Notes under the pieces: generated by a model | What the model was told of the DNA's origin: nothing | Seen by the model: the letters and a program-made list of their open reading frames with translations, nothing else | The model's database searches: none | In this document: piece after piece, positions 7,489-15,643 of the stretch | How the letters are laid out: each line of letters begins with the position of its first letter | Numbering within the stretch: the first letter of the stretch is position 1 | Program-made: the position numbers and the translations under genes | NCBI GenBank assembly: GCA_041477005.1 | Contig: JBGOUJ010000001.1 | Coordinates: 1 to 51,027 of the forward strand | DNA length: 51,027 nucleotides | Direction of reading: 5' to 3' | Source: JBGOUJ01 sp041477005 | GTDB lineage: Bacteria; Acidobacteriota; Terriglobia; Bryobacterales; JACQDG01

Positions 7489-10400
7489 ATGCATTTCTCT
7501 GCGCGTCTCGTGCTCGGGATGGCTGTGCTGTTGTTTCCAGGCTTTCCCCATCATCTTTACTCCCAGGCGGTCTACGGCGGCATCGTGGGTGCCGTGACCG
7601 ATCCCAGTAGCGCCAGCGTCTCCGGCGCGAAAGTTACGATCCGCGACCTGGATCGGGACGTAACGTTCACGGCCGTCACGAGCGAAACCGGCAATTATAA
7701 TGTCGGGCACCTCATCGTCGGGCGATACCAGGTGCGGGTCGAGGCGCCGGGCTTTCGGGCCTCCGTCCAGGACAATGTCAGCATCTCCGTGGATGCCGTA
7801 GCGCGTTTGGACGTGAAGATGCAGGTCGGCGAGATAAACCAGTCGGTCGAGGTCACGGGCGAAGCATCGTTGCTCAAGACGGAACGTAGCGACGTCGCCA
7901 TCACATACGACCGGAAGGCCGTCAATGAACTGCCGATGCTAAACCGCCGGTTCTCCAACTTCAGTCTGATTACACCGGGCGTCGTAATGCAGAGCGGCGG
8001 GCCGAACTCAACCGAGTCCGAGAATCCCATGGGCTCGTACCGGCTGGAGGTCAACGGGCACATGTACTCGGCGGTGTCTCACGTGCTCGACGGCACGGAC
8101 AATCACGACACGGTGCTGGCGTATCAGGTGATCAATCCGACGCTCGAGTCGGTAACGGAAGCGAAGATCACGACCAGCGCCTTCGATGCCGAGTTTGCAA
8201 ACGCCGGGGCGATGGTGGTCAGCTCGCAGACCAAATCGGGGACCAACGAGATCCACGGCAGCTTTTTCGAGTTCCTGCGGAACGATCATCTGCAGGCGCG
8301 GGACCCGTTTGCGCAGGCGCAGCCCATTTACGGCGCCAACGGCCGGACCATTCCGGTCACGATCTGGAACCAGTTCGGCGGCTCCCTTGGAGGGCCGATC
8401 AAGAAGAACAAGCTGTTCTTCTTTGGCGATTACCAGGGTACGCGCCGCCGGACGGGCGGCAGCAAGACCGTTTGGGTGCCCTCGGCGGGCAACAGAGCCG
8501 GAAACGTAAACGACCTCGGATTGAACATCTTTGACCCCGACAGCGGCGCCACGCCGGCGCAGCGCACTCCGTTTACCAACAACGTGGTGCCGGCCGCCCA
8601 GATCTCCCCTCAGGCAAGAAGCCTGATCAACCTTCTCCCGTTGCCGAACAAGCCGGCAGCCCCGAACCAGCCGAATTACCAGGGTTCCGGCAGCATTGCG
8701 TTGCGGGAAGACTCCTTCAACACGAGGATCGATGAATATGCGACCTCGAAGCTGCACCTGTTCGGCCGCTACAGCCTCCAGCGGTGGGATCTAAACGCCC
8801 CGGCGATTTTCGGGCTGGCGGGCGGGACGGGATTTGATGCCAGCACCTTCGCTGGCACGTCTTACTCGCTGAACCATAGCATCGCCTCGGGCTTCGACTA
8901 CGTGGTGAGCCCGAATCTGGCGACCGATTTCCGCTTCGGATTCTTCCGCTACCGTGTGGAGGTCAATCCGCTTGGTCTCGACACAACCCCGGCCAAGGAT
9001 GTGGGCATTCCCGGCCTGAACCTGGGTACCGCGATCACCGGCGGCATGCCGCAGTTCACCGGCCTCGGCACCTCGTTCGGTTTCGGCCTCGGCGTCAACA
9101 ACTGCAACTGCCCGCTGTTGGAAAATCAGAAGCAGTTTCAGTTCGTCAATAACTGGACGCAGGTGCGTGGGAACCACACGAGCAAGTTCGGCGCGGACGT
9201 GCGCCGGGCCTATAACCTGCGCGTCCCGAGCGACAGCCACCGCTCCGGCCAACTCACGTTCGCGTCAGCGCAATCACAGGGTCCGAACGGCGGCGGCAGC
9301 GGCTTCGCGTCCTATCTGCTGGGCGATGTGGCCAGCTTCGCGCGATACGTCAGCAACGTGTACGACGCCGGCGAGCGGCAGAATCGGCTTTTCTTCTACG
9401 CGCAGGACACCTGGCGCGTGACTCCGAAACTCACGGTGAATTACGGCTTGCGGTGGGATATCTACCGGCCCCAGTCCGTCAACGGTCCCGGGAAGGGCGC
9501 CAACATCGACCCCTTGACCGGCGAGAATCTGGTGGCGGGTTCGGACGGGGTCGGCCTCAGCCTCAACGCCAGCGTCCCACCCAGGACTTTCGCTCCACGC
9601 GCCGGGCTGGCCTACAAGCTCACCGACAAAACCGTGATCCGCGCCGGCTATGGCCGGGGATTTGATCTCGGCATCTTCGGTTCTCTCTTCGGCCACAACG
9701 TGACGCAGAACTTGCCGGTGCTGGCCATTCAGAACCTCAGCCCCGCGTTCAATTTCCAGAACGTTTTTACGCTGGCCCAGGGCCCGCCGGCGGTATCCGA
9801 TCCGGCGCAAGTTCTGGCCGCACAACCCAAGGGACCGCACGGGCGCCCCCTGCAGCCGAACGGATTCACCACCGACATCGTGCCGTTTACCCAGCGGGTC
9901 CCCACCGTCGACACCTGGAACCTCGCACTCCAGCGGCAGTTGAGCGGCACAACCTCGCTGGAGGTGGCTTATGTGGGAACCAAGGGCACGCACGAGCCGC
10001 CAGCATACAACGGCTACTACAACACCAACGAGCCGACGCTGGTCGGCTTCACCTCGGGGCTCTCGACGAATCAGCGCAGGCCGTACTTTGGCCCCTACGG
10101 ATGGACCCAGCTCGTCCGCTTTTCGGGTAATGATTCCAGCAACCGTTACCATTCACTCCAGAGCAAGATTGAGAAGCGTTTCTCCGCGGGACTGCAGTTG
10201 CTCGGCCATTACACCTGGTCCCGGGCGCTGGATTACGACACGACGCAATACATTTACAGGCGGGATCTGGGCTTCGGACCCAACAACATAAACCGTAACC
10301 ACATCATTACGGCGATGGGATTATGGGAGGTCCCCGTCGGAAGTGGCCGCAAGGCGCTCAACCACCTCCCCAAGGGGCTGGACTATCTGATCGGCGGCTG

Positions 10401-10875
10401 GCAGACTAATTTCGTGACGACGTGGATGACGGGGCTGGCGTTTACGCCCAGTTACCAGAACTGTAGCGCCGACGCCGATACGGGATTTTGCCGCCCCAAT
10501 GTGGTCGGACCATGGCAGGCCGGCGATCCGAGCCAGTCCGGCTGGTTTGCTACGGCCGCCACGCTGCTCTCGGCGAATGGTCAGATCAGCGGGCCGTGGC
10601 AGCGTCCGCAAAGGGGTGAATTTGGCAACCTTGGCCGGAACACGCTCCGGGGTCCACGTTTCTCGCAGACGGACTTCTCGGCTTTCAAACAATTCCAATT
10701 GAAGGAGAAGGTGACGCTCCAGTTCCGTGCCGAGGCGTTCAACCTCTTCAATCACACCAATCTCGGGCAGCCCACTGCCTGTGTAGACTGCCCCGGAACG
10801 GCTGGCCAAATATTTGCTACTGCCGCTACCTACCTGCCTCGCATGTGGCAGGTGGCCGCGAAAGTCCAGTTCTGA
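7489..10875 (+). CDS. TonB-dependent receptor with carboxypeptidase-regulatory-like N-terminal domain (Oar-like)
   Basis: The start is taken at ATG 7489, preceded by AGAAGGGGG, because MHFSARLVLGMAVLLFPG...YSQA is a good Sec signal peptide. The in-frame ATG at 7441 would add 16 residues and overlaps the apparent -10 element. The product of about 1128 residues begins after the signal with VYGGIVGAVTDPSSASVSGAKVTI, a carboxypeptidase-regulatory-like Ig domain, then the plug region (RRFSNFSLITPGVVMQSG, GAMVVSSQTKSGTNEIHGSFFEFLRND) and a long beta-barrel ending in WQVAAKVQF with a terminal Phe. Oar-type receptors are outer-membrane channels for large substrates or proteins in Acidobacteria, Bacteroidetes and Myxobacteria. 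Its position in the sugar-enzyme block suggests import of a glycan product. Ligand unknown. Confidence 0.93.
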   Translation: MHFSARLVLGMAVLLFPGFPHHLYSQAVYGGIVGAVTDPSSASVSGAKVTIRDLDRDVTFTAVTSETGNYNVGHLIVGRYQVRVEAPGFRASVQDNVSISVDAVARLDVKMQVGEINQSVEVTGEASLLKTERSDVAITYDRKAVNELPMLNRRFSNFSLITPGVVMQSGGPNSTESENPMGSYRLEVNGHMYSAVSHVLDGTDNHDTVLAYQVINPTLESVTEAKITTSAFDAEFANAGAMVVSSQTKSGTNEIHGSFFEFLRNDHLQARDPFAQAQPIYGANGRTIPVTIWNQFGGSLGGPIKKNKLFFFGDYQGTRRRTGGSKTVWVPSAGNRAGNVNDLGLNIFDPDSGATPAQRTPFTNNVVPAAQISPQARSLINLLPLPNKPAAPNQPNYQGSGSIALREDSFNTRIDEYATSKLHLFGRYSLQRWDLNAPAIFGLAGGTGFDASTFAGTSYSLNHSIASGFDYVVSPNLATDFRFGFFRYRVEVNPLGLDTTPAKDVGIPGLNLGTAITGGMPQFTGLGTSFGFGLGVNNCNCPLLENQKQFQFVNNWTQVRGNHTSKFGADVRRAYNLRVPSDSHRSGQLTFASAQSQGPNGGGSGFASYLLGDVASFARYVSNVYDAGERQNRLFFYAQDTWRVTPKLTVNYGLRWDIYRPQSVNGPGKGANIDPLTGENLVAGSDGVGLSLNASVPPRTFAPRAGLAYKLTDKTVIRAGYGRGFDLGIFGSLFGHNVTQNLPVLAIQNLSPAFNFQNVFTLAQGPPAVSDPAQVLAAQPKGPHGRPLQPNGFTTDIVPFTQRVPTVDTWNLALQRQLSGTTSLEVAYVGTKGTHEPPAYNGYYNTNEPTLVGFTSGLSTNQRRPYFGPYGWTQLVRFSGNDSSNRYHSLQSKIEKRFSAGLQLLGHYTWSRALDYDTTQYIYRRDLGFGPNNINRNHIITAMGLWEVPVGSGRKALNHLPKGLDYLIGGWQTNFVTTWMTGLAFTPSYQNCSADADTGFCRPNVVGPWQAGDPSQSGWFATAATLLSANGQISGPWQRPQRGEFGNLGRNTLRGPRFSQTDFSAFKQFQLKEKVTLQFRAEAFNLFNHTNLGQPTACVDCPGTAGQIFATAATYLPRMWQVAAKVQF

Positions 10876-10926
10876 TCCAGCAAGTGCAGAATACGTTAGC
10901 GTACTTATGAAATCATCCGCTTAGCC

Positions 10927-11127
10927 TCAGACGCGGTGCGGCCCTCGCAATAGACGGGCGGGCAGGGTGAACAGGCCCCAGATCAGCTCCAGCACGCCTT
11001 CGACGGCGATCCCTACAATGCGGAACGGGAGAAGCAGCAACCAGACGATCGGGTATAGCACCAGCGCCACCAGCGCCAGCGGCCAGCAGAGGACCAGCAG
11101 AATGCACCAGAGCAGGAATTTCAGCAC
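10927..11127 (-). CDS. Small hydrophobic membrane protein
   Basis: A 66-residue protein that is almost entirely hydrophobic: residues 3-30 (FLLWCILLVLCWPLALVALV and onward) and 32-52 (FRIVGIAVEGVLELIWGLF) form two probable membrane helices, followed by a basic tail (ARLLRGPHRV). It lies in the same direction as the amidohydrolase gene, 48 bp downstream of it. I do not recognise a named family; short two-helix proteins like this are common as conserved hypotheticals. The alternative frame in the same region shows no protein-like pattern. Confidence 0.6.
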   Translation of the reverse strand: MLKFLLWCILLVLCWPLALVALVLYPIVWLLLLPFRIVGIAVEGVLELIWGLFTLPARLLRGPHRV

Positions 11128-11175
11128 GGCACTCGCCCTCCCTTACTATCTACGTAACCGCCGCCGAAGAGTTCC

Positions 11176-12042
11176 TTACGGCTTGGCGTCCAGGACGCGC
11201 CGGAGAGTGCCCCCGAAAATGTTGGCCTGCGCCTCGGGCGACACCCCGCAGGTGGTGAGCATCTTCTGGTAGCGCTCGAGCTCGCGGTCGAACTCCTCCA
11301 GCTCCCCGCCGAAAACGTCCGAGCCGAAGATCGCTTTCTCAAACGCGCTGCCCCCGGATTTCGGCGTGTGCGGGCTCACCACGCTCGACCACCAGAAGAC
11401 CGACTTGAAGAAGGTATAGTCTTCTTGTTTCTTGATGAGCGTCGAGCCGGAGAGGTCGAAGTAGAGGTTGGGGTGCCAGCGGGCAAGCTCCGACGCCCAG
11501 GCGTAGTCGGGATTGCCCAGGTGGGCGCCGATGATCGTCAGCTTGGGAAACCGGCGGGCGATGTTGTCGAGCGTGGTGACCCGCATGCGATCCACGCTCA
11601 CGTCGACCGCGACGTTGGGGTTCGACCGCATCACGATGCCGGTGTGGAACAGGATGATCATCCGGTACTTCTCGGCCCGCTCGTAAATGGGCCAGTAGCT
11701 CTTGTCGTGATAGTCCTTGAGCGGGCCGCTCAGCTCGCCCAGGCCGCGGAATCCGGCGGCGTGAAAGCGGTCGATCTGCTCGAGCGCCTGCGGGTCGTCG
11801 AGCTTGATGCTGCCGAAGCCGATCAGCCGGTTCGGATGCTGCGCGATAAACTTCTTCACGCTTTCGAGGTCCTTGGGAGCGGTCAGCAGGAAGGCCGTTC
11901 CATCGACGGCATCGAGCCGGGCGACCAGCTTGTTGAGGAACGCCGGATCGCCGTCGTAGTGGACGTGGGCGTCGACCAGCCGGCGGGTGGGTTGGGCGAG
12001 CAGACAGGGTGCAACGAGCAGTAAGGTCAATAGATTTTTCAT
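11176..12042 (-). CDS. Secreted amidohydrolase-2 family metal-dependent hydrolase
   Basis: This 288-residue protein has a Sec signal (MKNLLTLLLVAPCLLAQ) and then a TIM-barrel amidohydrolase_2 pattern: DAHVHYDGD (HxH metal ligands, residues 26-28), GFGSIKLDDP, RGLGELSG, ILFHTGIV (His), TIIGAHLGNPDY (His) and IFGSDVFGG (late Asp). Family members hydrolyse or decarboxylate cyclic or aromatic compounds and lactones. Next to a DgoD-like dehydratase, a sugar-lactone or keto-acid substrate is plausible but not shown. Its ATG overlaps the TGA of a short upstream coding frame (ATGA at 12039-12042), indicating translational coupling. Confidence 0.85.
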   Translation of the reverse strand: MKNLLTLLLVAPCLLAQPTRRLVDAHVHYDGDPAFLNKLVARLDAVDGTAFLLTAPKDLESVKKFIAQHPNRLIGFGSIKLDDPQALEQIDRFHAAGFRGLGELSGPLKDYHDKSYWPIYERAEKYRMIILFHTGIVMRSNPNVAVDVSVDRMRVTTLDNIARRFPKLTIIGAHLGNPDYAWASELARWHPNLYFDLSGSTLIKKQEDYTFFKSVFWWSSVVSPHTPKSGGSAFEKAIFGSDVFGGELEEFDRELERYQKMLTTCGVSPEAQANIFGGTLRRVLDAKP

Positions 12043-12161
12043 ATGGAATTCACAGGGTGCACCAACGCGCGCATGTATTCGTGGGGGAAAGTGCGGCCGA
12101 TGTGGCCCCAGGGCGTGTCGCCTTCGACGAAGCTCTTCGCGTAGTTTTCATAGCTGCCCAC
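12039..12161 (-). other. Short coding-like frame between dehydratase and amidohydrolase genes (about 41 codons)
   Basis: After the dehydratase stop (12169-12171) another frame continues with strong third-position G/C bias and a natural-looking peptide (SYENYAKSFVEGDTPW, then GHIGRTFPHEYMRALVH). A GTG at about 12156-12161 could start it. Its TGA overlaps the amidohydrolase ATG as ATGA. It sits one base out of frame with the dehydratase gene. It may be a genuine tiny coupled gene or the tail of a lost gene. I do not recognise the family. Confidence 0.35.
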
Positions 12162-12168
12162 CGCCTTC

Positions 12169-13389
12169 TCACCAATTCGTGATCGAGCCGTCGGGGCGGC
12201 GGTAGAGCGGGGTTTGCCGGCGGCGCTCGGTGACTTCGGCGAGCAGTTGCGCCCGCCGGGGATCGAATTCGACTCCCAGGCCGGGCCGCGTGTTCGGCCA
12301 TAGCTTGCCGTTCTTGAAGTCGAAGTGCTGGGGCAGGTGCGGCTCACTCCGAGGGCCGTCGCCGGTCATCTCCATAATGACGGGGCCGGAAAACGCCCCG
12401 CAGCAATGCACCAGCGCCGCCTCGCCGGCCGGGCCGGTGAAGTGCGGAATCAAGCCGATGTAGTGGGTCTCGCAAAGGGCGGCGATCTTCATGTACTCGG
12501 TGATACCGCCGACATTGGGGATCGTCACGCGGGTGTAATCGATCAGGCGCTGCTCGATCAGCTCGTTGGTGTCCCAGCGGGCGCCGTAATGCTCGCCGAC
12601 GGCGATCGGCACTTTGACCTGGGGCCGCAGTTGACGATAGACGCCCGCGTTCTCGGAGCGGACCATGTCCTCGCAGAAGTAGGGCTCCAGGTTCTCGATC
12701 AGGGTGCTCAGACGGACGGCGTCGGAGAGGTCGAGGCGGGTGTGATAGTCGATGGCCCAGTCGCCGTCCTTGCCCACGCCGTCGCGGATCTCGATGCACT
12801 GCTCGTGTGTCTTGCGGACGGCCTGGTGGGAATTGAAGGGCACGTTGCCGCCGGGATCGGCGACCGAGGTGCGGTAGGCGCGAAAGCCGGCCTCGATGCA
12901 CGCCCGCGCCGTTTCTTTCAGGCTGCCCTTGTTGGGGAAGCCGGTCGAGTAGCACTCGATGTGGTCGCGGGCGAGGCCGCCCAGCAGCTCGTAGACGGGC
13001 ATGCCGAGGGCCTTGCCCTTGATGTCCCACAGGGCCATGTCGATGGCGCCCTGAGCGTGGAGCTTCTCCCGGCCTGGCGGATAGAACAGGTGGCGGTACA
13101 TGAGCTGCCAGAGATACTCGATGCGGCCGGGGTCCTCTCCGATGATGAGCGCCGCGCATTGCTCGATGGTGTCCTTCGAGCCGCCCTCGCCGATCCCGGT
13201 GATGCCCTGGTCGGTCTCGACCGTCACGATGTTCGTGCTCTGGTTGAAGCTCGGGCGGGGGTTGGGGGAAAGGTAATAGCGGATTCGGCCGATCTTCATC
13301 TTGGGCGGCGCGGCCAGCGCCCGAGGCGCCCGCGCCACCACCGCGCCCGAACCCAGCAAGGTCGATTTCAAAAAAGATCTGCGCTGCAT
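12169..13389 (-). CDS. Mandelate racemase/muconate lactonizing-type sugar-acid dehydratase (DgoD-like), Tat leader
   Basis: The 406-residue enolase-superfamily protein carries an ideal twin-arginine leader (MQRRSFLKSTLLGSGAVVA). The metal ligands are visible as D214 (IDYHTR), E240 (FCEDM) and E266 (VGEHY), with H216 and the general base candidate H316 (IPHF). The spacing of 2, 26, 26 and 50 is the same as I recall for E. coli D-galactonate dehydratase (D183, H185, E209, E235, H285), a constant offset of 31 residues equal to the extra leader. The C-terminus LYRRPDGSITNW is also typical of this group. It would dehydrate a sugar acid to a 2-keto-3-deoxy acid, here probably in the periplasm. Galactonate specificity is not certain; related enzymes act on gluconate or mannonate. 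Confidence 0.88.
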   Translation of the reverse strand: MQRRSFLKSTLLGSGAVVARAPRALAAPPKMKIGRIRYYLSPNPRPSFNQSTNIVTVETDQGITGIGEGGSKDTIEQCAALIIGEDPGRIEYLWQLMYRHLFYPPGREKLHAQGAIDMALWDIKGKALGMPVYELLGGLARDHIECYSTGFPNKGSLKETARACIEAGFRAYRTSVADPGGNVPFNSHQAVRKTHEQCIEIRDGVGKDGDWAIDYHTRLDLSDAVRLSTLIENLEPYFCEDMVRSENAGVYRQLRPQVKVPIAVGEHYGARWDTNELIEQRLIDYTRVTIPNVGGITEYMKIAALCETHYIGLIPHFTGPAGEAALVHCCGAFSGPVIMEMTGDGPRSEPHLPQHFDFKNGKLWPNTRPGLGVEFDPRRAQLLAEVTERRRQTPLYRRPDGSITNW

Positions 13390-13427
13390 TCTGCGTTAAC
13401 ATAGCTGATTCTGAACGGGGAGACAAG

Positions 13428-14315
13428 ATGGGTGCCGAGACGCTTCGAATCCTGGTTTCCCGCCACTCCGCCTTTTACAGCCCGCTGATCTCGACCCTTG
13501 CCGCCGGCTTTCTGCGCGACGAGGGGCTGGATGCCACCTACGGCGTGCTCCCCAAGGGCCGGCACGGGCGGGATATGATCCGCAAAGACGAGATCGATAT
13601 CATGCAAGCCGCCGTCTCCACCAACTGGGGACCGATGGAGAAGGGCGAAAGCGATTTGCCGGCGCACTTTGCCCAGGTCAACCAGCGGGACGGCTTCTTG
13701 CTCATCGCCCGGAAGCCGGATCCGGCGTTCGACTGGAAGAAACTCGAAGGATCGACGTTGGTGGCCGACCACGGGGGCCAGCCGCTGGCCATGCTGGAGT
13801 TCGCCGCCTCCTGGAACGGGGCCGATTGGAATCGGATCCAGCTTATTGATGCCGGAAACGTGGAGGAGATGGACGCCGCGTTCCGCGCCGGTCGCGGCGA
13901 TTACGTGCACCAGCAAGGGCCTGCCCCGCAGCAGCTTGAAAAGGACGGGATCGGCTACATTGTGGCCTCGGTGGGGGAGGCTATGCCGCCGGTGGCTTTC
14001 AGCAGCCTGATGGCCTCCCGGGCGTTTCTGGCGACCGACCGGGCTTGGGCGTTCCTGCGGTCCTATCGAAAAGCCCGAGAGTGGGCGGCGCAGGCATCGC
14101 CCGGCGAGATTGCGCGCGCCGAATCGAGCTTCTTCCCGCAGGTTGGCCCGGACGTGCTGGCCGCGGCCATCGCCCGCTACCAGACCCTGGGCTGCTGGCA
14201 AGGCGAGGTCTCTATCAGCCGCGAGCATTACGAGGCGGCGCTTGACGTTTTCCTCCACTGTGGCGCCATCGCGCGCCGGCACCCGTACGAAGAGGTGGTT
14301 GTTTCGCCGCCGTAG
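13428..14315 (+). CDS. NMT1/THI5-like periplasmic-binding-fold protein without signal peptide
   Basis: A 295-residue protein starting at ATG 13428 behind GGGGAG. The order of elements (LVSRHSAFYSPLISTLAAGFLRDEG, KGRHGRDMIRKDEIDIMQAA, the LEGSTLVADHGGQPL hinge, GDYVHQQGPAPQQL) matches NMT1/THI5-like substrate-binding domains. It has no signal peptide or lipobox, so it is either cytoplasmic or exported in another way. The CCCFC-type motif of eukaryotic THI5 is absent, so HMP synthesis is not supported. It is divergent from the dehydratase gene with only 38 bp between the starts, so the two promoters overlap. It could be an orphan binding protein, a sensor or an MqnA-like enzyme; function not assigned. 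Confidence 0.7.
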   Translation: MGAETLRILVSRHSAFYSPLISTLAAGFLRDEGLDATYGVLPKGRHGRDMIRKDEIDIMQAAVSTNWGPMEKGESDLPAHFAQVNQRDGFLLIARKPDPAFDWKKLEGSTLVADHGGQPLAMLEFAASWNGADWNRIQLIDAGNVEEMDAAFRAGRGDYVHQQGPAPQQLEKDGIGYIVASVGEAMPPVAFSSLMASRAFLATDRAWAFLRSYRKAREWAAQASPGEIARAESSFFPQVGPDVLAAAIARYQTLGCWQGEVSISREHYEAALDVFLHCGAIARRHPYEEVVVSPP

Positions 14316-14349
14316 GGTCCGCCAACCGCTTGTCGTGACAAGACTTATC

Positions 14350-14913
14350 CTATCCGAGCATCCGGCGGAGCACCGGTCCGGCCAGGTTGAGCGAAGCCAG
14401 CCCCATCCCGTCGCGGAACTGGCCACGGGCGATCATCCGCTGAAGCTGTGGATAAGTGACCTGGTGGACGGTGAGGTGCTCGGTTTCCTCCAGGTGCTGT
14501 TGGCCCTCGTGCAACTCAGTGGCCAGGAAGACGTGGCAGATCTCGCTCGATAAGCCCGAGTAAACCACGTAGATGCCTAGTTTTCGGAACCGCCCGGCGC
14601 GGTAGCCCGTCTCCTCTTCGAGCTCCTTTTGGTCGGCGCGCGGCAAGGGGAGCCGCCCCGCCCCACCCCCAGGTAGCTCATAATTGTAGCCGTGGGTGGG
14701 GTAGCGATACTGGCGGACGAGCAGGATCCGCCTCTGCGGCGTCACGGCCATGATCGACACCGACCGGGCTGCCACGATGAAGCTGTAGGTGATCTCCCGG
14801 CCCGTCGATCGCAGGGTGAGGCGGTGCTCTTCGACGCGCAGCCACCGGGTGCGGTAGGCGGCGCGGCGGGAAAGGCGTACCACCGGGACCTTAGACCGGG
14901 TGCGCGCTTTCAC
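14350..14913 (-). CDS. Nudix hydrolase, ADP-ribose pyrophosphatase-like, with degenerate Nudix box
   Basis: A 187-residue protein with the ADP-ribose pyrophosphatase layout: RRILLVRQYRYP, YNYELPGGG, then KELEEETGYRAG and YSGLSSEICHVFLATEL. In the Nudix consensus GX5EX7REUXEEXGU the core EExxGU-type acidic cluster is kept (ELEEETGY), but the first Glu is replaced (PLPRADQ precedes K) and the Arg is Lys. The Mg-binding glutamates that matter most are present, so activity remains possible. It likely hydrolyses ADP-ribose or related nucleoside diphosphates in the cytoplasm. It is convergent with the NMT1-like gene (34 bp gap) and divergent from the bactofilin gene. Confidence 0.85.
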   Translation of the reverse strand: MKARTRSKVPVVRLSRRAAYRTRWLRVEEHRLTLRSTGREITYSFIVAARSVSIMAVTPQRRILLVRQYRYPTHGYNYELPGGGAGRLPLPRADQKELEEETGYRAGRFRKLGIYVVYSGLSSEICHVFLATELHEGQQHLEETEHLTVHQVTYPQLQRMIARGQFRDGMGLASLNLAGPVLRRMLG

Positions 14914-14950
14914 AGGTTTTCACCAGGTTTTTCACAGGCCCTATTCTTTT

Positions 14951-14979
14951 TTGGACGCAAAAGCTATAGTATGGATACT
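14951..14979 (+). promoter_or_regulatory. Possible promoter of bactofilin gene
   Basis: TTGGAC (14951-14956) and GATACT (14974-14979) lie 17 bp apart, followed by GGGGTGAAG just before the ATG at 15002. The gap between the Nudix and bactofilin starts is AT-richer than the surroundings, as expected for a divergent promoter region. Weak evidence. Confidence 0.3.
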
Positions 14980-15001
14980 TTACCTTAAACCGGGGTGAAG
15001 T

Positions 15002-15574
15002 ATGTGGGGTAAGAAAGAGAGCACAGCGCCGGCGTCACCGGCCAAACCCGACGCGCCAGCGGAGATTCCCGTTAGGGAGGTTAAACCAGTGTCGTCTACA
15101 CCAATGGCTAGAGCCAGTGAACCCGTAGCGTCGTCTGCGGCCGGCTCGAACCGGCCCGGTCAGGCCCATATCGGCAAGTCGGTCGTCGTGAAGGGCGAGA
15201 TCGCCAGCAGTGAGGACCTGTTCGTAGATGGGGAGGTGCGCGGCGCGATCCAACTGCGCGACCACGCCCTCACTGTGGGTCCGAACGGCAAGGTGGAGGC
15301 CAACGTCACGGCGCGAGAGATTGTCGTGCAAGGTTCGTTGAACGGCAACGTCCACGCGACTGACAAGATCGAGATCCGCAAGACCGGTTCGCTGCTAGGC
15401 GATCTCACCACCGCGCGGATCATCATCGAGGACGGAGCCTATTTCAAAGGCAGCATCGACATCTTGAAGCCGGGCCAGAAGCCGGAACCGAAGCCGCTGA
15501 TGAGCACCACCACCAAGTCCTCGCCCCAGCCCGCGTTGCAGGTGGCGGCGGCCGGAGACTCGCATAAGTCCTAG
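15002..15574 (+). CDS. Bactofilin (polymer-forming cytoskeletal protein)
   Basis: A 190-residue protein with the bactofilin right-handed beta-helix core at about residues 55-160: IGKSVVVKGEIASSEDLFVDG, GEVRGAIQLRDHALTVGPNG, IVVQGSLNGNVHATDKIEI, and SLLGDLTTARIIIEDGAYFKGSIDI. The regular Gly every 16-18 residues marks helix turns. The N-terminal 55 residues are Pro/Ala-rich and disordered and the C-terminal 30 residues are basic and Ser/Thr/Pro-rich, as usual for the family. Bactofilins polymerise without nucleotides on the inner face of the membrane and organise cell-wall enzymes and cell shape. The start ATG at 15002 is preceded by GGGGTGAAG. The methyltransferase gene follows in the same direction. 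Confidence 0.95.
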   Translation: MWGKKESTAPASPAKPDAPAEIPVREVKPVSSTPMARASEPVASSAAGSNRPGQAHIGKSVVVKGEIASSEDLFVDGEVRGAIQLRDHALTVGPNGKVEANVTAREIVVQGSLNGNVHATDKIEIRKTGSLLGDLTTARIIIEDGAYFKGSIDILKPGQKPEPKPLMSTTTKSSPQPALQVAAAGDSHKS

Positions 15575-15643
15575 TGCCGTTACAACCAGAGGCCCCTGCA
15601 GCCGCGCCGCCTGAGGCGACGGCTCCCCCCGCACGGGCCCCCG

